Shown: piece by piece, positions 34,998-42,461 of the stretch
How the letters are laid out: the number at the start of each line of letters is the position of its first letter
How positions within the stretch are numbered: the stretch's first letter is position 1
Assembly (NCBI GenBank): GCA_002719675.1
Contig: PBID01000018.1
Coordinates: 1-42,461 of the forward strand
Source of the DNA: Chloroflexota bacterium
GTDB lineage: Bacteria; Chloroflexota; Dehalococcoidia; Lucifugimonadales; GCA-2719675
Length of the DNA: 42,461 nucleotides
Direction of reading: 5' to 3'
Notes under the pieces: generated by a model
Database searches by the model: none
What the model was told of the DNA's origin: nothing
The model's input: only the letters and a program-made list of their open reading frames with translations
Position numbers and translations under genes: made by a program

Positions 34998-35480
34998 TTA
35001 TTCTTCATCATAATCAACAGATGATCTAAATGTCCAACCTTCTTCACCAGTAGAAATTACTCGAATTTTTAATAATCCAACTGGTGCTACAACAGGAGGA
35101 TTACCTGGTCGTTGCAAACGAAAATACATACATTCAGATTCTTGTAAAACTTCGACTTTTGTTCCAACCTTGATAGGAACTCCATCTCCTTGTAACAAAC
35201 ATGCTGGAACTTTTTTAGTAAGTCCAGAGGTAATCGCCGCCTGCCAAGGGATCATCCTATCTTGTTGTACAGGTTCAGGCCACATAGAAGCAGGTAGTTC
35301 CTTAACAATATCAGCTTTTTTGTTTGCAGCATCTCCTTTACTGCTAGTTTTATTTATCGTTACCGTTGGTTGCTTAAATGTTAAACCAACTTCAGAAGAA
35401 TCACCAATGGCTCCACATGCATTTAATAGAAAAAACATCCCCATATTGACAATTGCAAAATACAAAAGATTCTTATACAT
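34998..35480 (-). CDS. Small lipoprotein of unknown function
   Basis: 160 residues with a signal peptide ending LLNAC, so C22 would be lipidated. A low-complexity T/K/S linker is followed by a compact domain of about 80 residues with LLQGDGVPIKVGTKVEVL and EEGWTFRSSVDYDEE, which looks like a small beta-barrel (SH3-like) fold. Two cysteines there, in ACLLQG and ESECMY, may form a disulfide. No named family recognised. ATG start; divergent from the MOSC gene. Confidence 0.65.
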   Translation of the reverse strand: MYKNLLYFAIVNMGMFFLLNACGAIGDSSEVGLTFKQPTVTINKTSSKGDAANKKADIVKELPASMWPEPVQQDRMIPWQAAITSGLTKKVPACLLQGDGVPIKVGTKVEVLQESECMYFRLQRPGNPPVVAPVGLLKIRVISTGEEGWTFRSSVDYDEE

Positions 35481-35685
35481 AACAAAGCCTATCTATAAAT
35501 ATTGTTTATTACATGTGGTATATATTTAATTAAGAGTTTTGTCAAAGCAAATAAACAAATTTAACTGCAAATTTTAAAAATTTTATCCCTCGAATTAGAG
35601 ACAAACAAAATTCATCTATATACTATAGATTTTAATTGATAAAATTTGTTTTTAATTAAAATTAAATAAAAATTTGGAGGACAAA

Positions 35686-36132
35686 ATGTCAACTCAAGTT
35701 CAAGGGAAAATATTATCATTACAAATTCATAGAAACAAAAGACAACCTATGGAAAAATCAACTTCCTTAAACCTTATTAAAAATTTTGGAATAGAGGGAG
35801 ACATATATGGAACAAATAAATCATCTCGTGAAAACAATCAAATACTTCTAATGGATAAAGAAACATTAGATCATTTAAATTTAAGCCCTGGAATAATTAA
35901 AGAAAATATAACAACAAAAAATATTGAAATTAATTCTTTAAAAATTGGTCAAAAGTTATCTATCGGACAAGATGTGATTTTACAAATCACAAAACCCTGT
36001 GTACCTTGTAGTTTAATGGACGAAATTCGCCCTGGATTACATCAACTATTAGAAAATCAAAGAGGTATGCTTGCAAAAGTAGAACAAGGTGGGATAATCA
36101 ATGAAAATGATTCAATTGAATTAATAAATTAG
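35686..36132 (+). CDS. MOSC-domain protein
   Basis: 148 residues from the ATG at 35686, which has GGAGG six bases before it; a TTG at 35674 is in frame but overlaps that ribosome site. Typical MOSC features: FGIEGDIYG, NNQILLMDKETLDHLNLSPG, ENITTKNIEINSLKIGQKLSIG, and the sulfur-carrier cysteine region KPCVPC (C105, C108), then RGMLAKVEQGG. MOSC domains are thought to bind sulfur or molybdenum cofactor. It is 17 bases before the FAH-family gene. Confidence 0.87.
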   Translation: MSTQVQGKILSLQIHRNKRQPMEKSTSLNLIKNFGIEGDIYGTNKSSRENNQILLMDKETLDHLNLSPGIIKENITTKNIEINSLKIGQKLSIGQDVILQITKPCVPCSLMDEIRPGLHQLLENQRGMLAKVEQGGIINENDSIELIN

Positions 36133-36149
36133 CGTTAACGGAAATCAAT

Positions 36150-36920
36150 ATGACAAAATTTGCTAGATTCTCAATAAATAAATCAATTAAATATGGAATT
36201 GTAAAAGAAGATGTTATTCAAGAAATAAATAATCCACCTTATCAAGATTATCATATTACTAAAAACACTTATGATTTATCAAATGTTTCTTTACTAGCAC
36301 CTGTGGAGCCTTCAAAAATAATTGCAATTGGCCTGAATTATAAAAGCCATCTAGGGAATAAAAAAATGCCCACAGTTCCTGAGCCATTTTTTAAAACTCC
36401 AAGCTCTTTAATAGGACCAGAAGATCAAATAATTATCCCTAAAGAAGCTTTAGATGAAAAAGTAACAGTACAACCAGAAGCAGAAATGGTTGTTGTAATC
36501 GGCAAAACTTGTAAAAATGCATCCGCTGAAGAAGCTCTTAATTATGTCCTTGGATTTACTTGTGGTAACGATGTCAGTGCACGTGATTGGCAAAAAAATG
36601 ATTTGCAATGGTGGAGAGCAAAATCATGCGATACTTTCACTTCTATTGGTCCTATAATTGAAACTAGTCTCAACCATGATTCAATGAATCTTAAAGGATA
36701 TGTTAATGGTAAAGTCACGCAAGAACAAACTACATCAGATCTGATTCATAACGTTCCTAAAATCATAGAGTTTGTGAGTAAATTCATGACTTTATTACCT
36801 GGAGATGTGATTATGACCGGTACTCCCGGAGACCCTCCAGACATACATCCTGGAGATACTACAGTAGTAGAGATAGAAAATTTGGGAACTTTAACAAATT
36901 TTGTTAAAGGTGAAAATTAA
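36150..36920 (+). CDS. Fumarylacetoacetate hydrolase-family protein
   Basis: 256 residues with the FAH fold: IAIGLNYKSHLGN near 58-70, metal ligands E110 and E112 (PEAEM) and D141 in GNDVSARDWQ, and GDVIMTGTPGDPP near the end. Family members cleave or hydrate acylpyruvates and related oxo-acids, for example in the last steps of aromatic or sugar-acid breakdown. Possibly co-transcribed with the MOSC gene. Convergent with the dehydrogenase that ends three bases away. Confidence 0.88.
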   Translation: MTKFARFSINKSIKYGIVKEDVIQEINNPPYQDYHITKNTYDLSNVSLLAPVEPSKIIAIGLNYKSHLGNKKMPTVPEPFFKTPSSLIGPEDQIIIPKEALDEKVTVQPEAEMVVVIGKTCKNASAEEALNYVLGFTCGNDVSARDWQKNDLQWWRAKSCDTFTSIGPIIETSLNHDSMNLKGYVNGKVTQEQTTSDLIHNVPKIIEFVSKFMTLLPGDVIMTGTPGDPPDIHPGDTTVVEIENLGTLTNFVKGEN

Positions 36921-36922
36921 AA

Positions 36923-37960
36923 CTACTCATTTCCCCATGGTAAAGAATTTACTTGAATATCTCTATCCTTTGTTGGCATAGGGACTATTATTCCCCCTTG
37001 TTGATTTGAAGCATATACAGCAAATCCAACCTCTGTTGCACGACGAGTTTCTTCAAGACCACAAGAAGTTTTAGAGCCAAATCGAATTGATTGAACCAAA
37101 TCTGAAATTGCTAAAGGACCAGCTAACCAATCATTTTTTTCATCTTGAAAATCTATTGTAATTGGATCATCTAAAGCATCATGTTTCCAATAATCTATTC
37201 TTTGAAAGTCATTTAAAGTAACTAAATAACCTTCTGAACCTATCACTGAAAATTGCAGCCCAAAGCCATCTGGTAAAATGTGAATAAAACACCCATTGGT
37301 TAATTTGATAGTTACTCTTCCTGGAGGATCTAAAGATTGTAAACTTGTATCTTGATCGTCTAATCCTTGAATATAACCATTTACCCAAATAGGTTCAACA
37401 TCTCCAGCTAATGCAAAAGCCATGTCATACCAATGACAACCATGGTTAATTAAATTTGGAGAACCATATCCCACTATAGTTTTTACTTCTCCAATAATCC
37501 CTTCTTTAATTAATTCACAAACTTTACTATGAGGTTTCATCCAGCGTCTATCCATTAAAAAAACAAATGAAACATTTTTATCTTTACAGGTTAAAATTAT
37601 TCTATCTGCTTCTTCAAGACTAGTTGCAAATGGCTTCTCACAAGCAATTCCTCTAACTCCTAAATTAACAGCTGAAATAATTTGTTCCTCGTGAAGTGTT
37701 TGTCTTGTAGCGATACAAACTATATCGGGGCGTGTCTCAATTAACATTTTGTCATAATTTTCGTACATTAAAATATTAGGCCATTTTGAATTCCAAACTG
37801 ATTGAAATTGATTTCTAGTTTGAATATCTTTATCAAAAACAGCAACTACTTCAGTTTCTGGCACACGTGCGAATGCGTTTGCCCAATTGTGTCCACGACT
37901 CGCTTGATCCAACATACGATGACATCCAGCAATTGCTACTCGTAAATTTCCTTCATTCAC
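36923..37960 (-). CDS. Gfo/Idh/MocA-family oxidoreductase with degenerate glycine motif
   Basis: 345 residues. EKP is intact at 108-110 (IACEKPFA), but the dinucleotide motif reads AIAGCHRMLDQ instead of G-x-G-x-x-G, which is unusual. GTG start at 37960 with AGGATGAG upstream. It lies 23 bases behind the aldo-keto reductase gene on the same strand, so the two look like an operon. Substrate unknown; coupling to an aldose dehydrogenase-like enzyme suggests sugar oxidation. Confidence 0.84.
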   Translation of the reverse strand: MNEGNLRVAIAGCHRMLDQASRGHNWANAFARVPETEVVAVFDKDIQTRNQFQSVWNSKWPNILMYENYDKMLIETRPDIVCIATRQTLHEEQIISAVNLGVRGIACEKPFATSLEEADRIILTCKDKNVSFVFLMDRRWMKPHSKVCELIKEGIIGEVKTIVGYGSPNLINHGCHWYDMAFALAGDVEPIWVNGYIQGLDDQDTSLQSLDPPGRVTIKLTNGCFIHILPDGFGLQFSVIGSEGYLVTLNDFQRIDYWKHDALDDPITIDFQDEKNDWLAGPLAISDLVQSIRFGSKTSCGLEETRRATEVGFAVYASNQQGGIIVPMPTKDRDIQVNSLPWGNE

Positions 37961-37983
37961 AATTTTCTCATCCTGTGTTTAAT

Positions 37984-38937
37984 TCAAATTAATCCTTCAA
38001 ATCGTAATTCATCCCAAAATTGTGGGTCGATATCTATTGATAACATCTCAAAATTCTCAATGACTTCACTAACACTTCTAACCCCTGGAATTACAGAAGT
38101 CACAGCGGAGTTCATTAAACCAAATTGAAGTGCTGCAGCCTTCAAAGGAACGTTCTGTCTATTACATATATCATTTATTGAACGAGCTTTTTTCAATATA
38201 CCTTTTGGAGCTTTTTGATAAAAATATGTTGAATTAGAATTAAATTTAGGATCAGCTAATATACCACTATTATAGGGACCTCCTAAAATCAAACTGATAT
38301 TTTTTTCCAAACAAATAGGAAATAATTCTTGTGCAGCTGATTGATCTAATAAAGTATATCTTCCGGCAACTAAAAAACAATCTAAATCAACTCTATTGGC
38401 AAAATCAATCAAAGGCTCGCAATAATTCATCCCAGCACCAACAGATCTAACAACACCTTGAGATTTTAAATCAAGTAAAGCTGGGAAACTTTCTTCTAGA
38501 GCCAGTTGCATATGTTCATCAGGATCATGTACCAAAGCAATATCTAGATAATCAAGTTTCAATCTGTTTAAACTTTCTTCAACAGATCTAAAAATACCAT
38601 CTTTAGAATAATTTTTTTTGCTATTAAGTGAACCTAATTTATCATCATGATAAATTAGGTTGCCAACTTTTGAAGAAATTACAAATTTAGAACGATTAAA
38701 ATTAGGTAAGCAATTTCCATAATATCTTTCACTTTGACCGTATCCATAACCTGGGGCAGTATCAAAATAATTTAAGCCATATTTTATGGCCTCAGAAATA
38801 GTTTTTGAAACCGTATCAGCAGAAACTTCAGAGCCTTGAGACCATTTATAATTATGCCCAAATGGGGCGCCTCCAACACCTAAAGAAGATACAAATATAC
38901 GTGTGTCAGATATTTGGTTTAATTTCAAAGGATCCAT
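37984..38937 (-). CDS. Aldo-keto reductase (aldose/fucose dehydrogenase-like)
   Basis: 317 residues with the AKR tetrad: D59, Y64 (DTAPGYGYGQSE), K90 (ISSKVG) and H137 (LVHDPDE). The region DPDEHMQLALEESFPAL and the later FLVAGRYTLLDQSA are typical of the D-threo-aldose 1-dehydrogenase/L-fucose dehydrogenase branch, so oxidation of a free sugar is likely. It precedes the Gfo/Idh/MocA gene in a leftward pair. Confidence 0.88.
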   Translation of the reverse strand: MDPLKLNQISDTRIFVSSLGVGGAPFGHNYKWSQGSEVSADTVSKTISEAIKYGLNYFDTAPGYGYGQSERYYGNCLPNFNRSKFVISSKVGNLIYHDDKLGSLNSKKNYSKDGIFRSVEESLNRLKLDYLDIALVHDPDEHMQLALEESFPALLDLKSQGVVRSVGAGMNYCEPLIDFANRVDLDCFLVAGRYTLLDQSAAQELFPICLEKNISLILGGPYNSGILADPKFNSNSTYFYQKAPKGILKKARSINDICNRQNVPLKAAALQFGLMNSAVTSVIPGVRSVSEVIENFEMLSIDIDPQFWDELRFEGLI

Positions 38938-38994
38938 ATGATTACCTAAAAAACATAAATCTAAAAATAATTAATACTTCAATACCCTAGAAAT

Positions 38995-39050
38995 ATTCAT
39001 CTGTTTTCTAAGATGATTGAAAATATTATAAAAATAATTAACAGATGAAT
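38995..39050. promoter_or_regulatory. Perfect 11-base inverted repeat before the fluoride channel gene
   Basis: ATTCATCTGTT (38995-39005) and its exact complement AACAGATGAAT (39040-39050) enclose 34 bases that include an AT-rich box. The second arm ends five bases before the ATG, where a ribosome site would normally be; none is visible. It could be an operator or an mRNA hairpin controlling translation. The bases do not fit the fluoride riboswitch consensus as I know it. Confidence 0.5.
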
Positions 39051-39055
39051 TAACT

Positions 39056-39436
39056 ATGAATATTATAATTATAGCGGTAGGTGGTGCAATAGGAACAATT
39101 TCTCGATTTGGATTAAATCAACTATTTTTAGACCAAAATGGAGGAAACACTATATCTACATTTATAGCAAATTCTACAGGATCATTTATATTAGGTTTCC
39201 TGATAGCGTATATATCTCTGAAACCTGAATGGCCTCCCGAGATAAAATTATTTTTATCTATAGGGATATTAGCTTCTTATACTACTTTTTCAACATTAAC
39301 CGTTTCAACAATTTATATGATTGAAAACGGAGAAATAATTAAAGCACTTATTAATGTATCGGGCAGTATACTAGTAGGTCTAATAGCAGCTTATTTAGGA
39401 ATAATATTAGGAAGATCAGTGGGGAATATCAGTTAA
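39056..39436 (+). CDS. crcB: Fluoride channel CrcB/Fluc
   Basis: Exports fluoride. 126 residues with four membrane segments, a normal monomer for a dimeric channel. Motifs: VGGAIGTISRFGLN near the start, STFIANSTGSFILGF (conserved N43 region), and SYTTFSTLTV in helix 3, which carries the threonine/phenylalanine residues lining the pore. Only one copy is seen, so a homodimer is expected. Confidence 0.88.
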   Translation: MNIIIIAVGGAIGTISRFGLNQLFLDQNGGNTISTFIANSTGSFILGFLIAYISLKPEWPPEIKLFLSIGILASYTTFSTLTVSTIYMIENGEIIKALINVSGSILVGLIAAYLGIILGRSVGNIS

Positions 39437-39449
39437 GATATTCCATAAA

Positions 39450-39710
39450 CTAACTTCTGTTACCACCCTCACGAGGCCTAGACTGATTTACTACCAACTT
39501 TCTACCTTGAAACTCTTCCCCATTTAAGGCTTCTATAGCCTTTTGAGCATCTTCATCAGATGGCATTTCCACAAATCCGAATCCCCTCGAACGTCTAGTT
39601 TCTCTATCAGTAATAATTTTAGCAGACACTACTTCACCGTACTCGGCAAAAGCATCTTTAAGTTGATCATCAGTACAAGTATAAGCTAAATTGGCACAAT
39701 ATATATTCAC
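39450..39710 (-). CDS. RRM-domain RNA-binding protein
   Basis: 86 residues made of one RNA recognition motif: RNP2 IYCANL at 3-8 and RNP1 RGFGFVEM at 42-49, with a basic tail. Similar short single-RRM proteins in cyanobacteria and other bacteria bind RNA, often in cold stress. Start is GTG at 39708-39710. It is downstream of the permeases on the same strand but separated by 26 bases from the next gene. Confidence 0.92.
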   Translation of the reverse strand: MNIYCANLAYTCTDDQLKDAFAEYGEVVSAKIITDRETRRSRGFGFVEMPSDEDAQKAIEALNGEEFQGRKLVVNQSRPREGGNRS

Positions 39711-39736
39711 TATCTAATATTCTCTTTTCCTTAAAT

Positions 39737-40732
39737 TTATCGTTTGATCTGTCTTGGGTTGATAGCATCATTGATACCATCACCTAAGAAATTGAAACCA
39801 AATACTGCAACAGCTAACACAACACCTGGAATAGCAACCAATAATGGGTAAGCACGCCATTTATCCATGTTAGAACTGACCATATTTCCCCAACTAGCTC
39901 CAGGAGGTTGAATACCTAAACCTAAGAAACTAAGTGAAGATTCCAATAACATAACACCACCAAACCCAGCAGAAATACTGACAATAACTGGTGCTATAGA
40001 ATTAGGAATTAAATGCTTTCTTATAATACGCCAACCAGTGGCTCCTAAGGCAACTTCTGCACGAATAAAATCTTGTTCTCTTAAAGACAAAACCTGACCA
40101 CGAATTAACCTAGCTACTCCAGCCCAAGAAACAATCGCTAAAGCTCCAAAAACCATCGTGTAGTCGATGAAAACAGTATTTTCGAGTACTTCCCAACCTG
40201 TAGCTTCTCTAACTTTATCAGCAAAATCAATAACTGGTCTTCTAGCACTTGAGCTAATAAAAGCAGCCAGCAGCAAATCAGGGAAAGCAAAAGTGATATC
40301 AGCAACCCTCATGATAATATCGTCAACAATCTTACCAAAATAAGCAGCCATAGCACCAAGAACAACACCCAGTACATTACTTATAAATGAAACCAAAACG
40401 GCAACAAAAACAGCAGTTCTGGCACCCATTAACATTCGACTTAGAACATCTCTGCCAAGCAAATCAGTCCCCAACCAATGATCTCCGTTAGGGTTTTGAG
40501 CTATGTTAAACAAATTAATTTCAAGATCATCATAAGGCTTGATATATGGCCCAAAAAGAGCAGCTATCATAATTATTCCAGAAATGAATAGCCCCAACAT
40601 TGCAGCTTTATTTCGAGCTAATCTTTCGTACGCATCAGCCCACAAGCTTCTTTGAGCTACAGCTTGGAATTCATCGGCAACAGTAACCTGATCTTCAGTA
40701 ATTTCATTATTGTCGTTTTTTTCAGTTGTCAT
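39737..40732 (-). CDS. Opp/Dpp-family ABC permease (OppC type)
   Basis: About 331 residues. N-terminal charged stretch of about 40 residues, then six membrane helices. Family marks are NPNGDHWLGTDLLGRDVLSR near 80-100, the EAA-type loop EVALGATGWRIIRKHLIPN at about 230-248, and SLSFLGLGIQPPGASWGNM near 270-290. The start is the ATG at 40730-40732 or a TTG one codon earlier; GGGAG suits either. Partner of the OppB-type permease upstream. Confidence 0.93.
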   Translation of the reverse strand: MTTEKNDNNEITEDQVTVADEFQAVAQRSLWADAYERLARNKAAMLGLFISGIIMIAALFGPYIKPYDDLEINLFNIAQNPNGDHWLGTDLLGRDVLSRMLMGARTAVFVAVLVSFISNVLGVVLGAMAAYFGKIVDDIIMRVADITFAFPDLLLAAFISSSARRPVIDFADKVREATGWEVLENTVFIDYTMVFGALAIVSWAGVARLIRGQVLSLREQDFIRAEVALGATGWRIIRKHLIPNSIAPVIVSISAGFGGVMLLESSLSFLGLGIQPPGASWGNMVSSNMDKWRAYPLLVAIPGVVLAVAVFGFNFLGDGINDAINPRQIKR

Positions 40733-40771
40733 CAAAAAAGCTCCCAGGCTTAATATTAAAAATTAATAAAT

Positions 40772-41716
40772 CTACTCGTATCTAACTCTAGGATCTAACA
40801 ATCCGTACCCAAGATCAACAAGCAAGTTAGCTACAATAATAAGGAAAGACCCCATCGCAGTAGTAGCTAATATAACTGGATAATCTCTACGCTTAAATGC
40901 CCAAATGCCTAAGCCAGCTACACCAGGAATACCAAATATCAATTCTACGAATAAAGCACCTGTTATCAAACCACTCATGGTTAAACCTAAAGTAGTCATA
41001 ACAGGAGTCATAGAATTCTTTACAATGTGTTTGCTAATAACCATGCGTTCTCCCATACCTTTAGCCCTAGCAGTTCTTACATAGTTTTGGCCTATAACTT
41101 CCAAAACTCCAGAACGAGCCATACGTACTATACCTAACATTGGACCAGCTGCCATAAGCAAAACAGGTATGATAACTTTCTGACTGAATATTCCCTCCCA
41201 TCCAATAGGAGTCTTCTTTAAAACACCAAGTTTAAGTACTAAAATTATCAATAGAAGAGGGGCCAATACAAAAACAGGAATAGATCTTAGAGAAATAGAA
41301 AATGAAATAATCCAATAATCAACCCAAGTATTCTGTTTAACTGCGCATAAAACTCCTAATGGAATTCCAGTAAATACAAGGACTATGGTAGCAGCTAAAC
41401 CAAGCTGTGCCGAAATAGGCGCACCAGCTTTAATCATATCTAAAACAGGCCTTTTCTCAATAATAGAGTTGCCCAAATCACCTTTAAAATACCCTGTTAT
41501 GTAATCACCAAATTGTACCCAGAAAGGTCTATCTAAACCATGTAATCTACGTAGTCTATTAATTAATTCAGGGTCATCAGCCATGAAAGCGTCATCACCA
41601 AAAAAAGTAGTTAATGGATCACCAGGTCCGTAGAAACCAAGAGTGAAAGTTATCAAAAGAACAAAGAACAATATGGGCAGTAACATGATTAATCGTCTGG
41701 TTGAATACTGTAACAT
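40772..41716 (-). CDS. Opp/Dpp-family ABC permease (OppB type)
   Basis: 314 residues, six membrane helices, with the usual OppB start, GLDRPFWVQFGDYITGYFKG at about 75-94, and the EAA loop TARAKGMGERMVISKHIVKN. Start ATG at 41716 with AGGAT upstream. With the OppC-type gene it forms the pore of an importer. The following ATPases are not here; they are at 25368-27366 on the other strand. Confidence 0.93.
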   Translation of the reverse strand: MLQYSTRRLIMLLPILFFVLLITFTLGFYGPGDPLTTFFGDDAFMADDPELINRLRRLHGLDRPFWVQFGDYITGYFKGDLGNSIIEKRPVLDMIKAGAPISAQLGLAATIVLVFTGIPLGVLCAVKQNTWVDYWIISFSISLRSIPVFVLAPLLLIILVLKLGVLKKTPIGWEGIFSQKVIIPVLLMAAGPMLGIVRMARSGVLEVIGQNYVRTARAKGMGERMVISKHIVKNSMTPVMTTLGLTMSGLITGALFVELIFGIPGVAGLGIWAFKRRDYPVILATTAMGSFLIIVANLLVDLGYGLLDPRVRYE

Positions 41717-41872
41717 TTATTTATCCTTTTAATCCTAGTAATTAAACAATATATAACAAAAACAAATTCCTCAACATCATACACAAATCATAGACCGTAA
41801 TAAATACCTAAAATGGCTTTTTATTTATTAATTCTATTCTAAATAAGTACTTTGCCTAGTACTTTATTGCGT

Positions 41873-41901
41873 ATGTGGGTGCTGTTAAACAGCACCCACA
41901 T
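41873..41901. terminator. Strong hairpin between binding protein and permease genes
   Basis: ATGTGGGTGCTG (41873-41884) and CAGCACCCACAT (41890-41901) form a perfect 12-bp stem with a five-base loop. It is in the 223-base gap after the binding protein's stop. There is no T run on the leftward side, so it may be a partial terminator or 3'-end stabiliser that keeps binding protein mRNA above permease mRNA. Confidence 0.55.
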
Positions 41902-41939
41902 ATATTTCTTTTAAGTTTTAATAACCTCTTTATAAAAGA

Positions 41940-42461
41940 TTATTTACGACGTCTTTCAGGTAGATCGAAGAATACTCTTTCAGAAAGTGTAATCACGTCT
42001 AAGCTGAAGTCGTTGTTAACACTCATGTCAAAGTTGTTAACCCAAGGAGCTGCCAAATATGGATAGTTCACCTGGATTGTTGGCAATAAGTGGTAACCTT
42101 CTAAGAATCTCTTCTCAGCAGCCTGCCAAGCATCACAACGAGCTGGATCATTAAGACCTAAGCTTTCACCGTACTCAATCAACTTGTCCAATTCAGGGTC
42201 GACGAATTTACTTCGACTCTGGTTAGTTGGGGAAGCTGAGTGACCTTGCAACCAAATTGGATATGCTGGGTCAGCAGTTGTAATACCCATGCTTCGGCGA
42301 CTAAAGTTAGAGTCTGGAGGAGTTTGACCTCTCTCATAAACCTGTATCTTTAAGTCAAGACCGAGATTCTCTTTAAGCTGTGCTTGCATAGCTTCTGTAT
42401 ACCTTACCCAGTTGTCATCATAACCAGCTGGCAATGAAATCAACATTGGAGGAATAGTTCC
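41940..42461 (-). CDS. Opp/Dpp-family substrate-binding protein, C-terminal part
   Basis: The last 173 codons of a family 5 extracellular solute-binding protein; the frame runs off the right edge, reading GTIPPMLISLPAGYDD before the first in-window methionine, so that methionine is not the start. Marks are VDPELDKLIEYGE, then CDAWQAAEKRFLEGYHLLPT, and an ending typical of these proteins. It is the first visible gene of a leftward operon with the OppB and OppC permeases. Codon use is slightly richer in G/C, usual for a highly made protein. Confidence 0.88.
   Translation of the reverse strand, partial: GTIPPMLISLPAGYDDNWVRYTEAMQAQLKENLGLDLKIQVYERGQTPPDSNFSRRSMGITTADPAYPIWLQGHSASPTNQSRSKFVDPELDKLIEYGESLGLNDPARCDAWQAAEKRFLEGYHLLPTIQVNYPYLAAPWVNNFDMSVNNDFSLDVITLSERVFFDLPERRRK

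Noticed and set aside
35674-35688. TTG at 35674 as start of the MOSC gene
   Set aside because: The TTG lies in the ribosome site GGAGG that serves the ATG at 35686.
39000-39055. Fluoride riboswitch before crcB
   Set aside because: The expected conserved core and pseudoknot bases are not seen; only an AT-rich inverted repeat is present.

Overview
The window is AT-rich, gene-dense bacterial DNA. It looks like a small-genome marine bacterium, most likely of the Chloroflexota (a SAR202/Dehalococcoidia-like lineage). This is an inference from several features together: an aa3-type oxidase operon ending in a Caa3-type ctaG, a thrS-infC-rpmI-rplT cluster whose ThrRS lacks the TGS domain, a ClpC-type ATPase, many Gfo/Idh/MocA dehydrogenases beside peptide/nickel-type ABC transporters, and frequent TTG starts. 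There is no rRNA gene here to settle it. I see no transposase, phage gene or CRISPR array.

Layout. 1-4280: start of an amidohydrolase, a sugar-isomerase-like TIM barrel, a lipoprotein beta-propeller with a promoter and terminator-bearing leader, a DUF4395 membrane protein, a DUF4389 membrane protein with a coupled small membrane protein, and a possible 44-50 aa membrane peptide. 4388-4463: tRNA-Lys(CTT). 4642-11625: haem A synthesis and cytochrome c oxidase operon (ctaA, ctaB, subunits II, I, III, IV, ctaG, small membrane protein). 11609-14563, leftward: thrS, infC (apparent AUC start), rpmI, rplT. 14622-15236: a DNA glycosylase. 15366-21132: a carbohydrate-type block (GH4 enzyme, amidohydrolase-like protein, SDR, Gfo/Idh/MocA protein, epimerase). 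In it a compositionally distinct dehydrogenase gene sits between two nearly identical copies of a 140-bp intergenic region. 21173-21247: tRNA-Asn(GTT). 21450-25355: clpC, holA, YkvA-type protein. 25368-29557: two Opp/Dpp ATPases, a Gfo/Idh/MocA protein and an Apd1/sucrase-ferredoxin-like protein in one rightward run. 29575-32046: leuS. 32266-34802: Gfo/Idh/MocA protein, a coupled unknown helical protein, and a pre-Nudix/Nudix protein. 34887-34961: tRNA-Gly(CCC). 34998-38937: lipoprotein, MOSC protein, FAH-family protein, Gfo/Idh/MocA protein, aldo-keto reductase. 39056-39710: fluoride channel and an RRM protein. 39737-42461, leftward: Opp/Dpp permeases and the end of their binding protein.

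Taken together, core genes (translation, protein quality control, replication, respiration) are interleaved with a scattered catabolic set: TIM-barrel isomerase, GH4, four Gfo/Idh/MocA proteins, SDR, epimerase, aldo-keto reductase, FAH-fold hydrolase and two amidohydrolases, plus two halves of a peptide/nickel-family ABC importer. The parsimonious reading is uptake and oxidative breakdown of sugar-, cyclitol- or uronate-like compounds; the substrate cannot be read from sequence. The most unusual structure is the duplicated bidirectional promoter region around the gene at 18809-20074.
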